A stretch of 64,000 bases of DNA from Piscinibacter sp. HJYY11 (GCF_016735515.1 NZ_JAERQZ010000001.1:558001-622000); one strand, 5' to 3'. Positions 53,899 through 62,005 are shown, numbered from the stretch's first letter. The notes: generated by a model from the letters alone, not told the origin. A program made the numbers and translations.

Positions 53899-55076
53899 GG
53901 CACGTCGTCCCCGGTGAGCAGGTTGCAATTGGTGCTGTACGTGCTGTCGTGCTCGTGCTCGAGATCCTGATAGAAGCCACAGAATTTTTTCCACCTGATC
54001 ACCGCGTAGGCAGCGGTCAAGGCGTTCAGGTCGGCGATCTGAATGTTGCGTTCGTAGTCACCGTCCTCGTCCGGTACCGCGAATGAAATACGGCGGGCGA
54101 CATGATCTTGCTTTGCCGGTGTGCTGGTGGTCACGCGGCAGATGGCCCACAGTTCCAGGCTGTCCTCGAGCATCTGCACACCCAAGCCAGTGTCGATGAA
54201 TGGCGTATTGGCGGCGTGAAGGGCATCGATGATGAGCTTCTTGGCCGGCCCGGTATCCATGCACAGAAACACAAAGTCGAAGCCCTGCAGCTGCGAGACA
54301 TTGTCTTCACCGATGTACTCGCGGTGCGCGTGAATTCCACGGCGCATCTGGGCGTAGTTCGCGCGGTGATAAGCCACCTTGCTGGGACGGTCCCGCAACT
54401 CCTCGATCGACGCGGCTCCGGGTGCTCGGAAAGCGTTGTGCTGCAGGAAGAGGTCACCGTCATAGAGATGGATCTCTTGAACCGGTGTTTTTGCCAACAG
54501 ATCAAGTAGGAACGAGCCTGTCCCACCCAGCCCGACGATGGCCACGCGCCGCATGGCAAGTTTGGCGGTGATCGCGCCGATCCCGGCTCGGGTGGAAGCG
54601 GTGTCCACGTAGTTGAAGACACCGTCGTCGGCCGCGGCCTCGATGACCTTGTAGGTGCGAGGCGTTACGTCAGTGCGAAGTGACATCGCCGGCGCACTGA
54701 TGATCTCGATGTAGCGCGTCATCTTCTCGTAGTAGTCCGCGTAGCCTTGTGGCGGCTTGTTGGAGAACGAATGCTGCGCAACCAGGTCGGCGGCCAGTGC
54801 CATGGTGTGGCTCTGGTGCTTGATCTGCAGGATTTCGCTGCCGTCGCGATTGCAGGGGTGCTCGCCGACGAACATCACGATGTGGCTGCCGGGACGACTC
54901 GTCACGTCACCCGCAAGGGTGAGTTCCGAAACCGCGCAGCCCAGGGCGATTTCGCCCCGCGCGTTGACATAGGGCACCGAGTGCACCAGCAGATGCCCTG
55001 ACCGAACATCTACCTCGTACCCATCGTTCTGCAGGCGCAGCAGATCAGGACTACGACTTATCAGTGCGCGCGACAT
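53895..55076 (-). CDS. ThiF-family E1-like adenylyltransferase with N-terminal DUF6791-like domain
   Basis: A 393-residue protein. Residues about 1-155 form a domain like DUF6791 (GSHIVMFVGEHPCNRDGSEI, KPPQGYADYYEKMTRYIEII), possibly E2-like. Residues about 165-390 are a ThiF/E1 fold: ATP motif VGLGGTGSFLLD, IHLYDGD, NAFR with the Arg finger, LCMD, and DTGLGVQ. Cys in LWAICRVTT is a candidate active-site residue. It should adenylate the C-terminus of the Ubl encoded upstream. The start overlaps the Ubl gene by 26 nt. Confidence 0.83.
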   Translation of the reverse strand: MSRALISRSPDLLRLQNDGYEVDVRSGHLLVHSVPYVNARGEIALGCAVSELTLAGDVTSRPGSHIVMFVGEHPCNRDGSEILQIKHQSHTMALAADLVAQHSFSNKPPQGYADYYEKMTRYIEIISAPAMSLRTDVTPRTYKVIEAAADDGVFNYVDTASTRAGIGAITAKLAMRRVAIVGLGGTGSFLLDLLAKTPVQEIHLYDGDLFLQHNAFRAPGAASIEELRDRPSKVAYHRANYAQMRRGIHAHREYIGEDNVSQLQGFDFVFLCMDTGPAKKLIIDALHAANTPFIDTGLGVQMLEDSLELWAICRVTTSTPAKQDHVARRISFAVPDEDGDYERNIQIADLNALTAAYAVIRWKKFCGFYQDLEHEHDSTYSTNCNLLTGDDVP

Positions 55077-55353
55077 TGAAGATCATCCCTTCTTTGACCT
55101 TGACGGTTTCACCTTCCACCAGCGTGCCTTCCGGCTTGTCGCCGTGGCCGCGCTTGAAAGTGATCGTGTAGATCGTCACCTCGTTGAACACCGCGTCATC
55201 GAATGCCAGGCGCACCACGTCCTGGAAGCTCAGCTCCTTGGCCGAGGTTTCCTTCTGGCGCCCGTTGACGATGATCTTGGTGGGCTTGGCAGGCGGATCG
55301 CCCTTTCCGTCGTGTCCGGGTTCGTCCCGGTCGGGAGTTGCAGCGTGCTGCAT
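55051..55353 (-). CDS. Ubiquitin-like (multiubiquitin-type, single domain) protein
   Basis: A 100-residue protein. After an acidic, Pro-rich N-terminal tail (1-25), residues about 26-95 form a beta-grasp domain of the multiubiquitin family: KIIVNGRQKETSAKELSFQDVV, YTITFKRGHG, and GMIFNVARTDKS at the end. Most relatives carry several copies; this has one. It ends in T-D-K-S rather than Gly-Gly, so any conjugation would use a non-canonical C-terminus. First gene of the E1/DUF6527 operon, divergent from the sigma-like gene at 55509. Confidence 0.82.
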   Translation of the reverse strand: MQHAATPDRDEPGHDGKGDPPAKPTKIIVNGRQKETSAKELSFQDVVRLAFDDAVFNEVTIYTITFKRGHGDKPEGTLVEGETVKVKEGMIFNVARTDKS

Positions 55354-55508
55354 GGATAATTTCCTTTACAGGTTCGCGTGCCTCCGGAAGTGGTGCCCGC
55401 TTACCAGGTAGGACTCCTGAGGCGCGCTCCGTGGATGCCGCCCAAAAAATATTTCCCGCCAGCGTCCACAGGGGGACGGCGGGGAGTCCAAGCGTGGGAG
55501 AGCAAAAA

Positions 55509-56099
55509 ATGACTTCGCCACCACCACCTGACGACTGCCTGAGCCCGGCCGAGGTCGACGCCGTGCTGCGGGCGCTGTCGCCGGCAGATTGGGAGCGGGC
55601 TCTTCGCCTGGCCCGGTTCCGCGCCAGCGGCTTGACCGACTGGACACCTGAATCCTTGCTTGCTGAGGCGCTGGCCAAGCTGCTTGCTGGCGAGCGGGTC
55701 TGGAAACGCGGCGTATCAGCGCTCCAGACGCTCAAGAACGTCCTGCACAGCCTGGCCAGCAATGACCGGAAGAAGCAAAAAGGTGCCCCGATCGATCGGT
55801 TTGCGACCGTCGACGTTGGTGCAGGCGAGGAGGACGGGGAAGACCGCGTTCCCGGCGTTGCTGCTGTAGACGATCGTTCTCCCGAGCGCATCATGGACGG
55901 CCGAAGCCAGCTGGCAGCCATTGAGAAGCTGGTAGCAGACGATGAGGACGCTCAGATGGTCCTCCTGGCCTGGTCAGAAGGAATTCGAGGCAAGGCGGCG
56001 GCCGACGACCTGGGCTTCGACCCAAAGCGCTACGACGCGGCAAGGCAGCGTCTCATGCGCAAGTTGGAGCCCATCGCGAATCTGAGGAAGAACAAATGA
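55509..56099 (+). CDS. RNA polymerase sigma-like DNA-binding protein
   Basis: A 196-residue protein. Residues about 10-80 resemble sigma region 2 (LSPADWERALRLARFRASGLTDWTPESLLAEALAKLLAGERVW), and the C-terminus resembles region 4 (DEDAQMVLLAWSEGIRGKAAADDLGFDPKRYDAARQRLMRKL). It may be a sigma factor or a sigma-derived regulator of the module. GGGAG precedes ATG 55509. Its last 4 nt overlap the next gene. Confidence 0.75.
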   Translation: MTSPPPPDDCLSPAEVDAVLRALSPADWERALRLARFRASGLTDWTPESLLAEALAKLLAGERVWKRGVSALQTLKNVLHSLASNDRKKQKGAPIDRFATVDVGAGEEDGEDRVPGVAAVDDRSPERIMDGRSQLAAIEKLVADDEDAQMVLLAWSEGIRGKAAADDLGFDPKRYDAARQRLMRKLEPIANLRKNK

Positions 56100-56515
56100 C
56101 TGCCACGCCCAAGCCCGATCCGATGGATGTTCTGATGGACACCTATCTCGCCGAACTCACAGAGATGAGCGACGAGGCCGTGCTCGATGGCAAGGATCCA
56201 GACTCGGTGCTGGCTGCCGGCGTGCAGCTACTGGACGGTGCACGTGCGGAAGCCGGTCGCCGTCGGTTGGCGGCAGCACGTCAGAAACTGCAAGCCAAGA
56301 CCGAAACGCCGAGTGGTGCCCAACTCGAATCCCATATCTCAGCGTTCGATGCTCGAGCTGCGCTGCGGCAGGCGGCTGCCACCAACGACGGTCGCTACAC
56401 CCTGGCTGCTCGCCAGCTGGATGAGATGGCGGATGAAGACGTGATCCGTGCCTACAGGCAGCTTCGGCGACTTGAATCAGAAGGCGACCCCGGCACCCCA
56501 GGTGCGGTTGAATGA
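56096..56515 (+). CDS. Small helical protein between sigma-like and ImmA/IrrE genes
   Basis: A 139-residue, mostly helical, Ala/Glu/Arg-rich protein without membrane segments. The pattern DVLMDTYLAELTEMSDEAVLDG at the start recurs in genes placed before ImmA/IrrE peptidases. It may be the substrate or partner of the peptidase. Overlaps both neighbours by 4 nt. Confidence 0.65.
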   Translation: MTATPKPDPMDVLMDTYLAELTEMSDEAVLDGKDPDSVLAAGVQLLDGARAEAGRRRLAAARQKLQAKTETPSGAQLESHISAFDARAALRQAAATNDGRYTLAARQLDEMADEDVIRAYRQLRRLESEGDPGTPGAVE

Positions 56516-57342
56516 CGCCGGGTCAGCGCGCCGAATCGCGCATTGCCAGTCTGGGAATCATCGATCCGCGCGATCTCGACGTGGACCTCATCGCCATGGA
56601 CGCCAACATGGAGGTGGTCTACGAACCGCTGAAGGGCTGCGAGGCAACGCTCATCGGTGTCGGCAATCGCGCAGTCGCTACCGTACGCCGCTCGTCGGTG
56701 CGTGGCCGAGAGCGGTTCTCTGTCGGCCACGAGCTGGGGCATTGGGACATGCATCGCGGCCGATCCTTTCGATGCCGCCTCGACGAGCCCGACCAAAACT
56801 GGGCGTCTGACGTCCACCTGGAGAAGGAGGCGGACATTTACGCCTCACACCTCTTGATGCCGTCTACGATGTTCAACCCGCGCGTCCAAGCGCTGGGTAG
56901 GCCGGGCTTTAGGGAAATCGAAGATCTGGCGGACGTCTTTGCTACCAGTGTGCTCGCCACCTGTATGCGGCTCGCCGACATCAACAAGCTGCCAGTGATT
57001 CTTGCGTGCTACAACGCGCAAGGAATTCGCCGGTGGCACAAGCCCGCGGCAGACATTCCACGTCGTTGGTGGCTTCGCAAGCAGATCGATGACGACAGTT
57101 TCGCCTTTGATCTCCTGCGCAACGGCAAGGCTCATCCGAGCGTTGGAAAGCAGCCTGCCGAAGTCTGGTTCGAGAACCTAGACGCAGACAGGTACGAGAT
57201 GTCCGAGTGCTGCATTGCCGGCCGCGACGGCGAAGTGGTGGTTCTGCTCTACCTTGGATCCTCCATGCTGGACGCAGGGTTCGATCCTGACGTTGGCCAT
57301 CGCACCTACAACGAGCACGGCTCCCGGTTCACCCCCCGGTAG
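56512..57342 (+). CDS. ImmA/IrrE-family metallopeptidase
   Basis: A 276-residue protein. The zinc-binding helix is GHELGHWDMH (H-E-x-x-H) at about residues 73-82, with the third ligand in EKEADIYASHLLMP. Members cleave repressors: ImmA in ICEBs1, IrrE against DdrO. A C-terminal extension of ~110 residues is unlike IrrE's GAF domain. Tail of a three-gene coupled operon divergent from the Ubl/E1/DUF6527 genes. Confidence 0.87.
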   Translation: MTPGQRAESRIASLGIIDPRDLDVDLIAMDANMEVVYEPLKGCEATLIGVGNRAVATVRRSSVRGRERFSVGHELGHWDMHRGRSFRCRLDEPDQNWASDVHLEKEADIYASHLLMPSTMFNPRVQALGRPGFREIEDLADVFATSVLATCMRLADINKLPVILACYNAQGIRRWHKPAADIPRRWWLRKQIDDDSFAFDLLRNGKAHPSVGKQPAEVWFENLDADRYEMSECCIAGRDGEVVVLLYLGSSMLDAGFDPDVGHRTYNEHGSRFTPR

Positions 57343-57426
57343 TTTCAACGGCATTGGGTTGGCGCCACGCCAACGCCACGCCGGTAGACCCGCTGCAGAG
57401 CAATTTCAGTAGACATCATCGATCCC

Positions 57427-57452
57427 AAGTGTCCAACCACCTTTGGACACTT
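57427..57452. repeat. Inverted repeat AAGTGTCCAA-N6-TTGGACACTT
   Basis: Two perfect 10-nt arms flank a 6-nt loop. It could act as a terminator for the ImmA/IrrE operon (no long T-run follows) or as a dimeric protein-binding site for transposase regulation. Confidence 0.75.
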
Positions 57453-57497
57453 CCTCCTAAGTGGGAGAGCGACGCGTGCAGTCATCCTTCTTGCCTT

Positions 57498-57533
57498 AGC
57501 TAGCTGCAAGCTTGCAGCTAGCTGATAGCTATC
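57498..57533. repeat. 26-bp perfect palindrome followed by GATAGCTATC
   Basis: 57498-57523 reads identically on both strands, centred on AAG|CTT and built from AGCTAGCTGC arms; the 10-bp palindrome GATAGCTATC (57524-57533) abuts it. Such a perfect long palindrome is rare by chance and suggests an operator or recombination site. Confidence 0.8.
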
Positions 57534-57534
57534 T

Positions 57535-57562
57535 GGTAGCCATCGGGTACCACACGGCTACC
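57535..57562. repeat. Inverted repeat GGTAGCC-N14-GGCTACC
   Basis: GGTAGCC at 57535-57541 and GGCTACC at 57556-57562, arms 7 bp, separated by 14 bp. It lies immediately before the likely tnpA promoter region. Confidence 0.6.
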
Positions 57563-57632
57563 CAGAAGCCTGCACGTAGGCGAACGGGCTCATATCCGCT
57601 ACGCTGAGCGGTTTTGTCAGCCTTCGTCGAGC

Positions 57633-60602
57633 ATGAGTTCTGTTGAAGAAACTGCCTACCCTCGCTTGCGCGAGGAGGTCTCCGCGGAAGAGTTGGAGCA
57701 GCTGTACACCCCAACCGCGAAAGAGCGACGCTTCGTGTCCGATGCGTACCGACGGGCGGCGCCGCAAGCGATGCTCATGCTGCAGATCAAGCTCGTGCAG
57801 CGGCTCGGTTACTCGGTCACCATGGGCGAAGTACCCATGCCCATCATCGTGCACGTGTGCCGCAAGCTAAGGGTTGCTCGACCCACGCGCGAGCAGCTTG
57901 ATCGCTATGACGAATCAGGCGAGAAGGGGCGGCACTTCCGGCAGGTGCTGGAATTTCTGAACTTGCGGCAATTGGATGCACCGGCGGAAGCCTGGCTTGC
58001 CGAGAGAGCGCTTGACGCTGCCCGGACCAAGCAGGAGCTGCCTGACATCATCAACGTCCTGCTGGAAGAACTGGTCAGCAAGGGCTACGTGCTGCCCGGC
58101 TTCACCTTCCTGGACAAGCTGGCCCGATCTTCTCGAGAAGCGGTGAACAGTGCCATCTACGAGCGCGTATTCCTTGCCCTGAAACCCGAGCTGCGCGGCC
58201 GCCTCGATAGCCTGCTGGTGTCCGACGGTGGCAAAACGGATTGGGATCGGCTGAAGAAGGAGCCCGGACGTCCCACCACGCGGGAAGTGGCCAGCTTTCT
58301 GCAGCACATCCACTGGCTGGCAGAGCTGGCCGACGGGCTGCCCAGCCTGTCTGACATTGCCGCCACCAAGCTCTCGCAGCTCACGCTGGAGGCGCGAGCC
58401 TTGGACGCACCCGACATGCGTGGCACACAGATCCGCAAGCGCTACACGCTGGCTGTCCTTCTCATTCAGTCGCAGCTGCGCAAGTCGACCGATGACGTCG
58501 CCGAGATGTTCATCAAGACGGTTCGCAAGCTCGACTCTGACGCCAACAAGCGGCTGCAGGCCTATCACCTAGATCAAGTGAAGCAGGTCGACCGCTTGGT
58601 CGGGCAACTGCGCGACATGCTGTCGGCGTATCAGACGGAGGACGAGAAGATCGACCGGCTGGCTGCCATCCAGGCCAGCCTCAAGGACCTGCCGCAGCGA
58701 CTCATCGAGGAATGCGATGAATACATGGCCTTCGCCGGCAACAACTACTTCCCGTTCATGCTGCCGCTGTACCGGACGAAGCGGGCCTTGCTCTTTGATT
58801 GCCTGGAGGTGATGCAGCCGCAGCCGACCTACAAGGATGGTGCTTTCGCGCTGTCGGTGACCTGGCTGCTCGCGCATCGCAACAGCCACAAGGAGTACCT
58901 CAGCAGCACCCTGGGTGACGCGGAGTTGGATCTCCGCTGGTTGCCGGAGAAGTGGCGCAAGCTGGTGGTGAGCAAAGACGAAGCAGGGCAACCCCGCGTG
59001 CACCGCAAGTTCCTTGAACTCAGCATCTTCGAGCGGGTGCAGGAGGAACTGCAGTCGGGCGACCTCTTTATCTCGGACAGTGACCAGTACGACGACTACC
59101 GCGAACACTTCGTCGACGATGAGACGCTCGAGCGGGAGTTGCCGGCCTATGCTGCGATGCTCGATATCCCGATCGATGGAGCAAGTTTCGTATCGGAACT
59201 CAAGTCGACTTTCGAAGGGCTGACGGAGGAGATCGACGAGGCCTTCCCCAAGAACAACTCTGTGGCCTGGGGACCGAATGGCCTGACCATTCGGAAGCCG
59301 GCGACCGACACACCGCCAGACGGGCTGGACGCTCTCGACTACGAGATCAATGAGCGGCTGGGCTTCCACAGTGTTCTCGACGTTCTGGTACAGACCGAGA
59401 AATGGCTCGACCTGCACAAGCTCTTTGGCCCGTTGTCGGGATACGAGTCGAAGATCGATGACCCGCGTGCGCGATGCGTCGCGACCTTGTTCTGCTATGG
59501 ATTCAATATGGGCGCGAGCCAAACGGCGAGAAGCCTCAAGGGCTTCAGCCGCAAGCAGATCGCCTGGCTCAATCTGCACAACATTACCGAAGAGCGGCTG
59601 GACAAGGCGATCGTGAAGACGGTCAACGCCTACAACCGGTTTGGGCTTCCCAAGTACTGGGGCACTGGCAAGACCGCTTCTGCAGACGGCACCAAGTGGA
59701 CGATGTACGAACAGAACCTGCTATCGGAGTACCACATCCGGTACGGTGGCTACGGCGGCATCGGCTACTACCATGTGTCTGACACCTACATCGCACTCTT
59801 CAGCCACTTCATTCCCTGTGGCGTCTATGAAGCGGTCTACATCCTCGACGGGTTGATCCGCAACGAGTCGGACATCAAGCCAGACACGTTGCATGGCGAC
59901 ACCCAGGCACAGAACACGCCAGTGTTTGGCTTGGCGCACTTGCTGGGCATCGACCTGATGCCTCGGATTCGCAACATCAAGGACCTGATCTTCTACCGGC
60001 CCAACCGCGAGGGCCGGTATCAGAACATTCAGCCACTCTTTGCAGGGCAATCGGTGGACTGGGAATTGATCGAGCGGCACTACGAGGACATGCTGCGCGT
60101 GGCCGTGTCGATCAAGGCCGGCAAGATCACGCCGTCAACGCTACTGCGGCGCCTGGGCAGTGCGAGCCGCAAGAACAAGCTGTACTTCGCCTTCAGAGAA
60201 CTTGGGCGTGCCCGGCGCACCATGTTCCTGCTGCGCTACATCAGCGATCCACAGCTGCGCAAAACCATCAATGCCGCCACCAACAAGAGCGAGGAGTTCA
60301 ACAACTTCGCGCAGTGGACATTCTTCGGCAATCAGGGAGTGATCGCCGAGAACGTGCGGCATGAGCAGCGCAAGGTGGTCAAGTACAACCACCTGGTCTC
60401 CAACATGCTGATCCTGAACAACGTGCACCGGATGTCAGGCGTGCTGGCGGAGCTGAAGAAGGAGGGGAGGCATCAGATCGATGAGAAAACGCTGGGAGCG
60501 TTGTCGCCGTACCGGAACATCCACCTGAACCGCTATGGCGACTACACGATGGATCTGCGGATGCCTGTCGAGCCAATGAACGTTAAGGTGAAGATCCTCT
60601 GA
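57633..60602 (+). CDS. tnpA: Tn3-family transposase
   Basis: A 989-residue transposase of full Tn3-family length. The N-terminal part is a DUF4158-like domain (about 1-165, starting near SAEELEQLYTPTAKE). The C-terminal DDE domain holds catalytic Asp in ASADGTKW, Asp in LLGIDLMPR and Glu in NKSEEFNNFAQW. It ends 50 nt before the right inverted repeat, as usual in this family. It should perform replicative transposition; the cointegrate is then resolved by TnpS/TnpT. Confidence 0.95.
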   Translation: MSSVEETAYPRLREEVSAEELEQLYTPTAKERRFVSDAYRRAAPQAMLMLQIKLVQRLGYSVTMGEVPMPIIVHVCRKLRVARPTREQLDRYDESGEKGRHFRQVLEFLNLRQLDAPAEAWLAERALDAARTKQELPDIINVLLEELVSKGYVLPGFTFLDKLARSSREAVNSAIYERVFLALKPELRGRLDSLLVSDGGKTDWDRLKKEPGRPTTREVASFLQHIHWLAELADGLPSLSDIAATKLSQLTLEARALDAPDMRGTQIRKRYTLAVLLIQSQLRKSTDDVAEMFIKTVRKLDSDANKRLQAYHLDQVKQVDRLVGQLRDMLSAYQTEDEKIDRLAAIQASLKDLPQRLIEECDEYMAFAGNNYFPFMLPLYRTKRALLFDCLEVMQPQPTYKDGAFALSVTWLLAHRNSHKEYLSSTLGDAELDLRWLPEKWRKLVVSKDEAGQPRVHRKFLELSIFERVQEELQSGDLFISDSDQYDDYREHFVDDETLERELPAYAAMLDIPIDGASFVSELKSTFEGLTEEIDEAFPKNNSVAWGPNGLTIRKPATDTPPDGLDALDYEINERLGFHSVLDVLVQTEKWLDLHKLFGPLSGYESKIDDPRARCVATLFCYGFNMGASQTARSLKGFSRKQIAWLNLHNITEERLDKAIVKTVNAYNRFGLPKYWGTGKTASADGTKWTMYEQNLLSEYHIRYGGYGGIGYYHVSDTYIALFSHFIPCGVYEAVYILDGLIRNESDIKPDTLHGDTQAQNTPVFGLAHLLGIDLMPRIRNIKDLIFYRPNREGRYQNIQPLFAGQSVDWELIERHYEDMLRVAVSIKAGKITPSTLLRRLGSASRKNKLYFAFRELGRARRTMFLLRYISDPQLRKTINAATNKSEEFNNFAQWTFFGNQGVIAENVRHEQRKVVKYNHLVSNMLILNNVHRMSGVLAELKKEGRHQIDEKTLGALSPYRNIHLNRYGDYTMDLRMPVEPMNVKVKIL

Positions 60603-60652
60603 CGAAACAGGGCAGGGACTTTGGTGCCGTTTTTATCAATGCTAATAGGCAC

Positions 60653-60698
60653 TTAGCTGCTCATTTGGCGAAAAAATCCTGAATCCCGGCCAACCCTC
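60653..60698 (-). repeat. Right terminal inverted repeat of the transposon
   Basis: The reverse complement begins GAGGGTTGGCCGGGATTC, identical over 18 bp to the left end; of the outer 35 bp, 33 match. The inner 11 bp differ more and align better with two compensating 3-nt gaps. Confidence 0.9.
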
Positions 60699-60703
60699 CA
60701 GCA
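60699..60703. repeat. Target-site duplication, right copy (CAGCA)
   Basis: Direct repeat of 28421-28425, adjoining the right inverted repeat. Confidence 0.9.
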
Positions 60704-61286
60704 GGCCCTTTTCCTGCCAGGCCACGAGGTCCACCCGCCGTGCCTTGCGCAGCAGCGGCAGCGCATCGGCGATGGCACGGTCGGCCTCGCGGCTGCCGTC
60801 CCAGGCCACGAGGACGTTCTGGTAGGGCGCATCGAACGAACCCGCATAGGGCAGCAGCAAGGTCGGCCGCGCGCTGAAGAGCACGAGGCGCTCGACGACC
60901 ACTTTGCGCGCCGCGTAGCCCGGCGCCTGCGGATCGGGCTGGCTCAGCACGAGGAGGTCGTGGCTGTGCGTCTGCTGCAGCAACCCGCCCGCCACGTCGC
61001 ACTCCATCACGACCGACTGGCAGGCGTTGAACCTTGCGGCCTCGCAGGCCTTCTCGAAGGCCTGGGCCGCGGACCGTGCCCGCTCGCCGAGCTCGACGCG
61101 CGCGAGCTGCGCAAACTCGGCCATCGACGCGGCCGCGCCCACGGTGTTGGGCAGCTCCAGCAGGCCGGTGGGCGCGAAACCCGTGAGCTGCGCGTCAAAG
61201 CTCCTGGCCAGCGCAATGGCGGTCTGGATACGACGCTCGCACAAGGGGTCGTCATCCACGAGAACGAGCAGGCTGCGGTAGGTCAT
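60699..61286 (-). pseudogene. Universal stress protein gene, 5' part (split by the transposon)
   Basis: From ATG 61286 the gene encodes the N-terminal Usp domain (YRSLLVLVDDDPLCERRIQTA) and the start of the second (NVLVAWDGSREADRAIADALPLL). It then reads into the transposon end and stops near 60642, giving a truncated ~214-residue product. The missing part is at 28166-28425. It follows the hemerythrin gene by 29 nt, which places the pair in one operon. Confidence 0.88.
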
Positions 61287-61315
61287 GGCGAATCTCCAGG
61301 CAGGGTTGTGGACGG

Positions 61316-61894
61316 TCAGGCGCCGAGCCCGATGGGTGCGGGCACGAGGTTGACGATCCGGGTGAACAAGGCGGCGTAGTCGATGGGCGGCGGGGCGCCG
61401 GTGAGAGGGTCCTCGTTCGCCAGGAACGCTGCGTCGAGCTGAGCCCAGTCGTCTGGGGTCAGCACCTTCTCGGCCAGCGGCAGGATCTCCCGCTCCTCGA
61501 GGCTCATGTGCGACAGGTAGAAGTCGACGTAGCCCGCGACAGCCTTCTCGAAGGCTTCGCGGCGCGGCTCGCCGAGCATCTCGAAGCCGGTCAGCGCGTG
61601 TTCGAGCTCGCGGATCTTGCGCTCGCCGCACGCGTGGTCGCCGTCGAGGTGGTCGAGCAGGGGGCGTGCGAGCGGCGTGCGTGCGCGCAACTTGGGAAAC
61701 AGCAGCTCCGACTCCATGCGGTGGTGCCGCTTCTCCGGAAACTCCTCCAAGTAGAAGAGCATCGCGCGCAGGGCGGTGAAGTCGGGCAGGGTCGAGCCCT
61801 TGCGGTGCTGCGCCAGCAGGAGCAGCAGCGAGCGCAGCATGGCCGACAAGGCGGCATGCTCGGAACGGATGATCTTGAGGGCAGCGTGGGTCAT
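61316..61894 (-). CDS. Hemerythrin-domain protein
   Basis: A 192-residue four-helix bundle with metal ligand positions in IRSEHAALSAML, HRMESELLFP (H-x3-E), HLDGDH and YLSHMSLEEREILP (H-x3-E). These di-iron proteins bind O2 or sense NO/iron-sulfur damage. ATG 61894 is preferred. A degenerate FNR-like box lies 70 bp upstream. First gene of the operon now broken by the transposon. Confidence 0.88.
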   Translation of the reverse strand: MTHAALKIIRSEHAALSAMLRSLLLLLAQHRKGSTLPDFTALRAMLFYLEEFPEKRHHRMESELLFPKLRARTPLARPLLDHLDGDHACGERKIRELEHALTGFEMLGEPRREAFEKAVAGYVDFYLSHMSLEEREILPLAEKVLTPDDWAQLDAAFLANEDPLTGAPPPIDYAALFTRIVNLVPAPIGLGA

Positions 61895-61956
61895 CGTGGT
61901 GGTCTCCGAGGTGCTTCCGGATACCCGCAGGTTCACATGCCGGACCGTCCGCCGAC

Positions 61957-61970
61957 TTGCGCGGGATCAA
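61957..61970. promoter_or_regulatory. Degenerate FNR-like box TTGCG-N4-ATCAA
   Basis: TTGCGCGGGATCAA has one perfect half-site. Its centre is 69.5 bp upstream of the hemerythrin ATG and 42.5 bp upstream of the AarF ATG, so it could serve both divergent units. Confidence 0.42.
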
Positions 61971-62005
61971 TCCAACCGACGCAGCCGCACATCAGACTGC
62001 CCCGC

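Larger units (their letters stand above)
57343..57632. other. Palindrome-rich spacer upstream of tnpA
   Basis: 290 bp without a gene, low in coding character. It contains a 10-bp inverted repeat with a 6-nt loop, a perfect 26-bp palindrome, a 10-bp palindrome and a 7-bp inverted repeat (listed separately). These end about 70 bp before the tnpA ATG. Confidence 0.75.
28426..60698. mobile_element. Tn3-family (Tn4651-like) transposon, 32,273 bp, with large cargo
   Basis: Bounded by 46-bp imperfect inverted repeats and a 5-bp direct repeat, and inserted in a universal stress protein gene. It encodes a Tn3-family transposase at the right end and a divergent TnpT-like/TnpS-like pair near the left end for cointegrate resolution. 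Cargo comprises a kinase pair, an arsenosugar-type operon with its ECF regulator, a ubiquitin-like conjugation module, several regulators and small unknowns. Nested older insertions inside cannot be excluded, but the restored host frame shows that the outer ends belong to one insertion. Confidence 0.9.
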
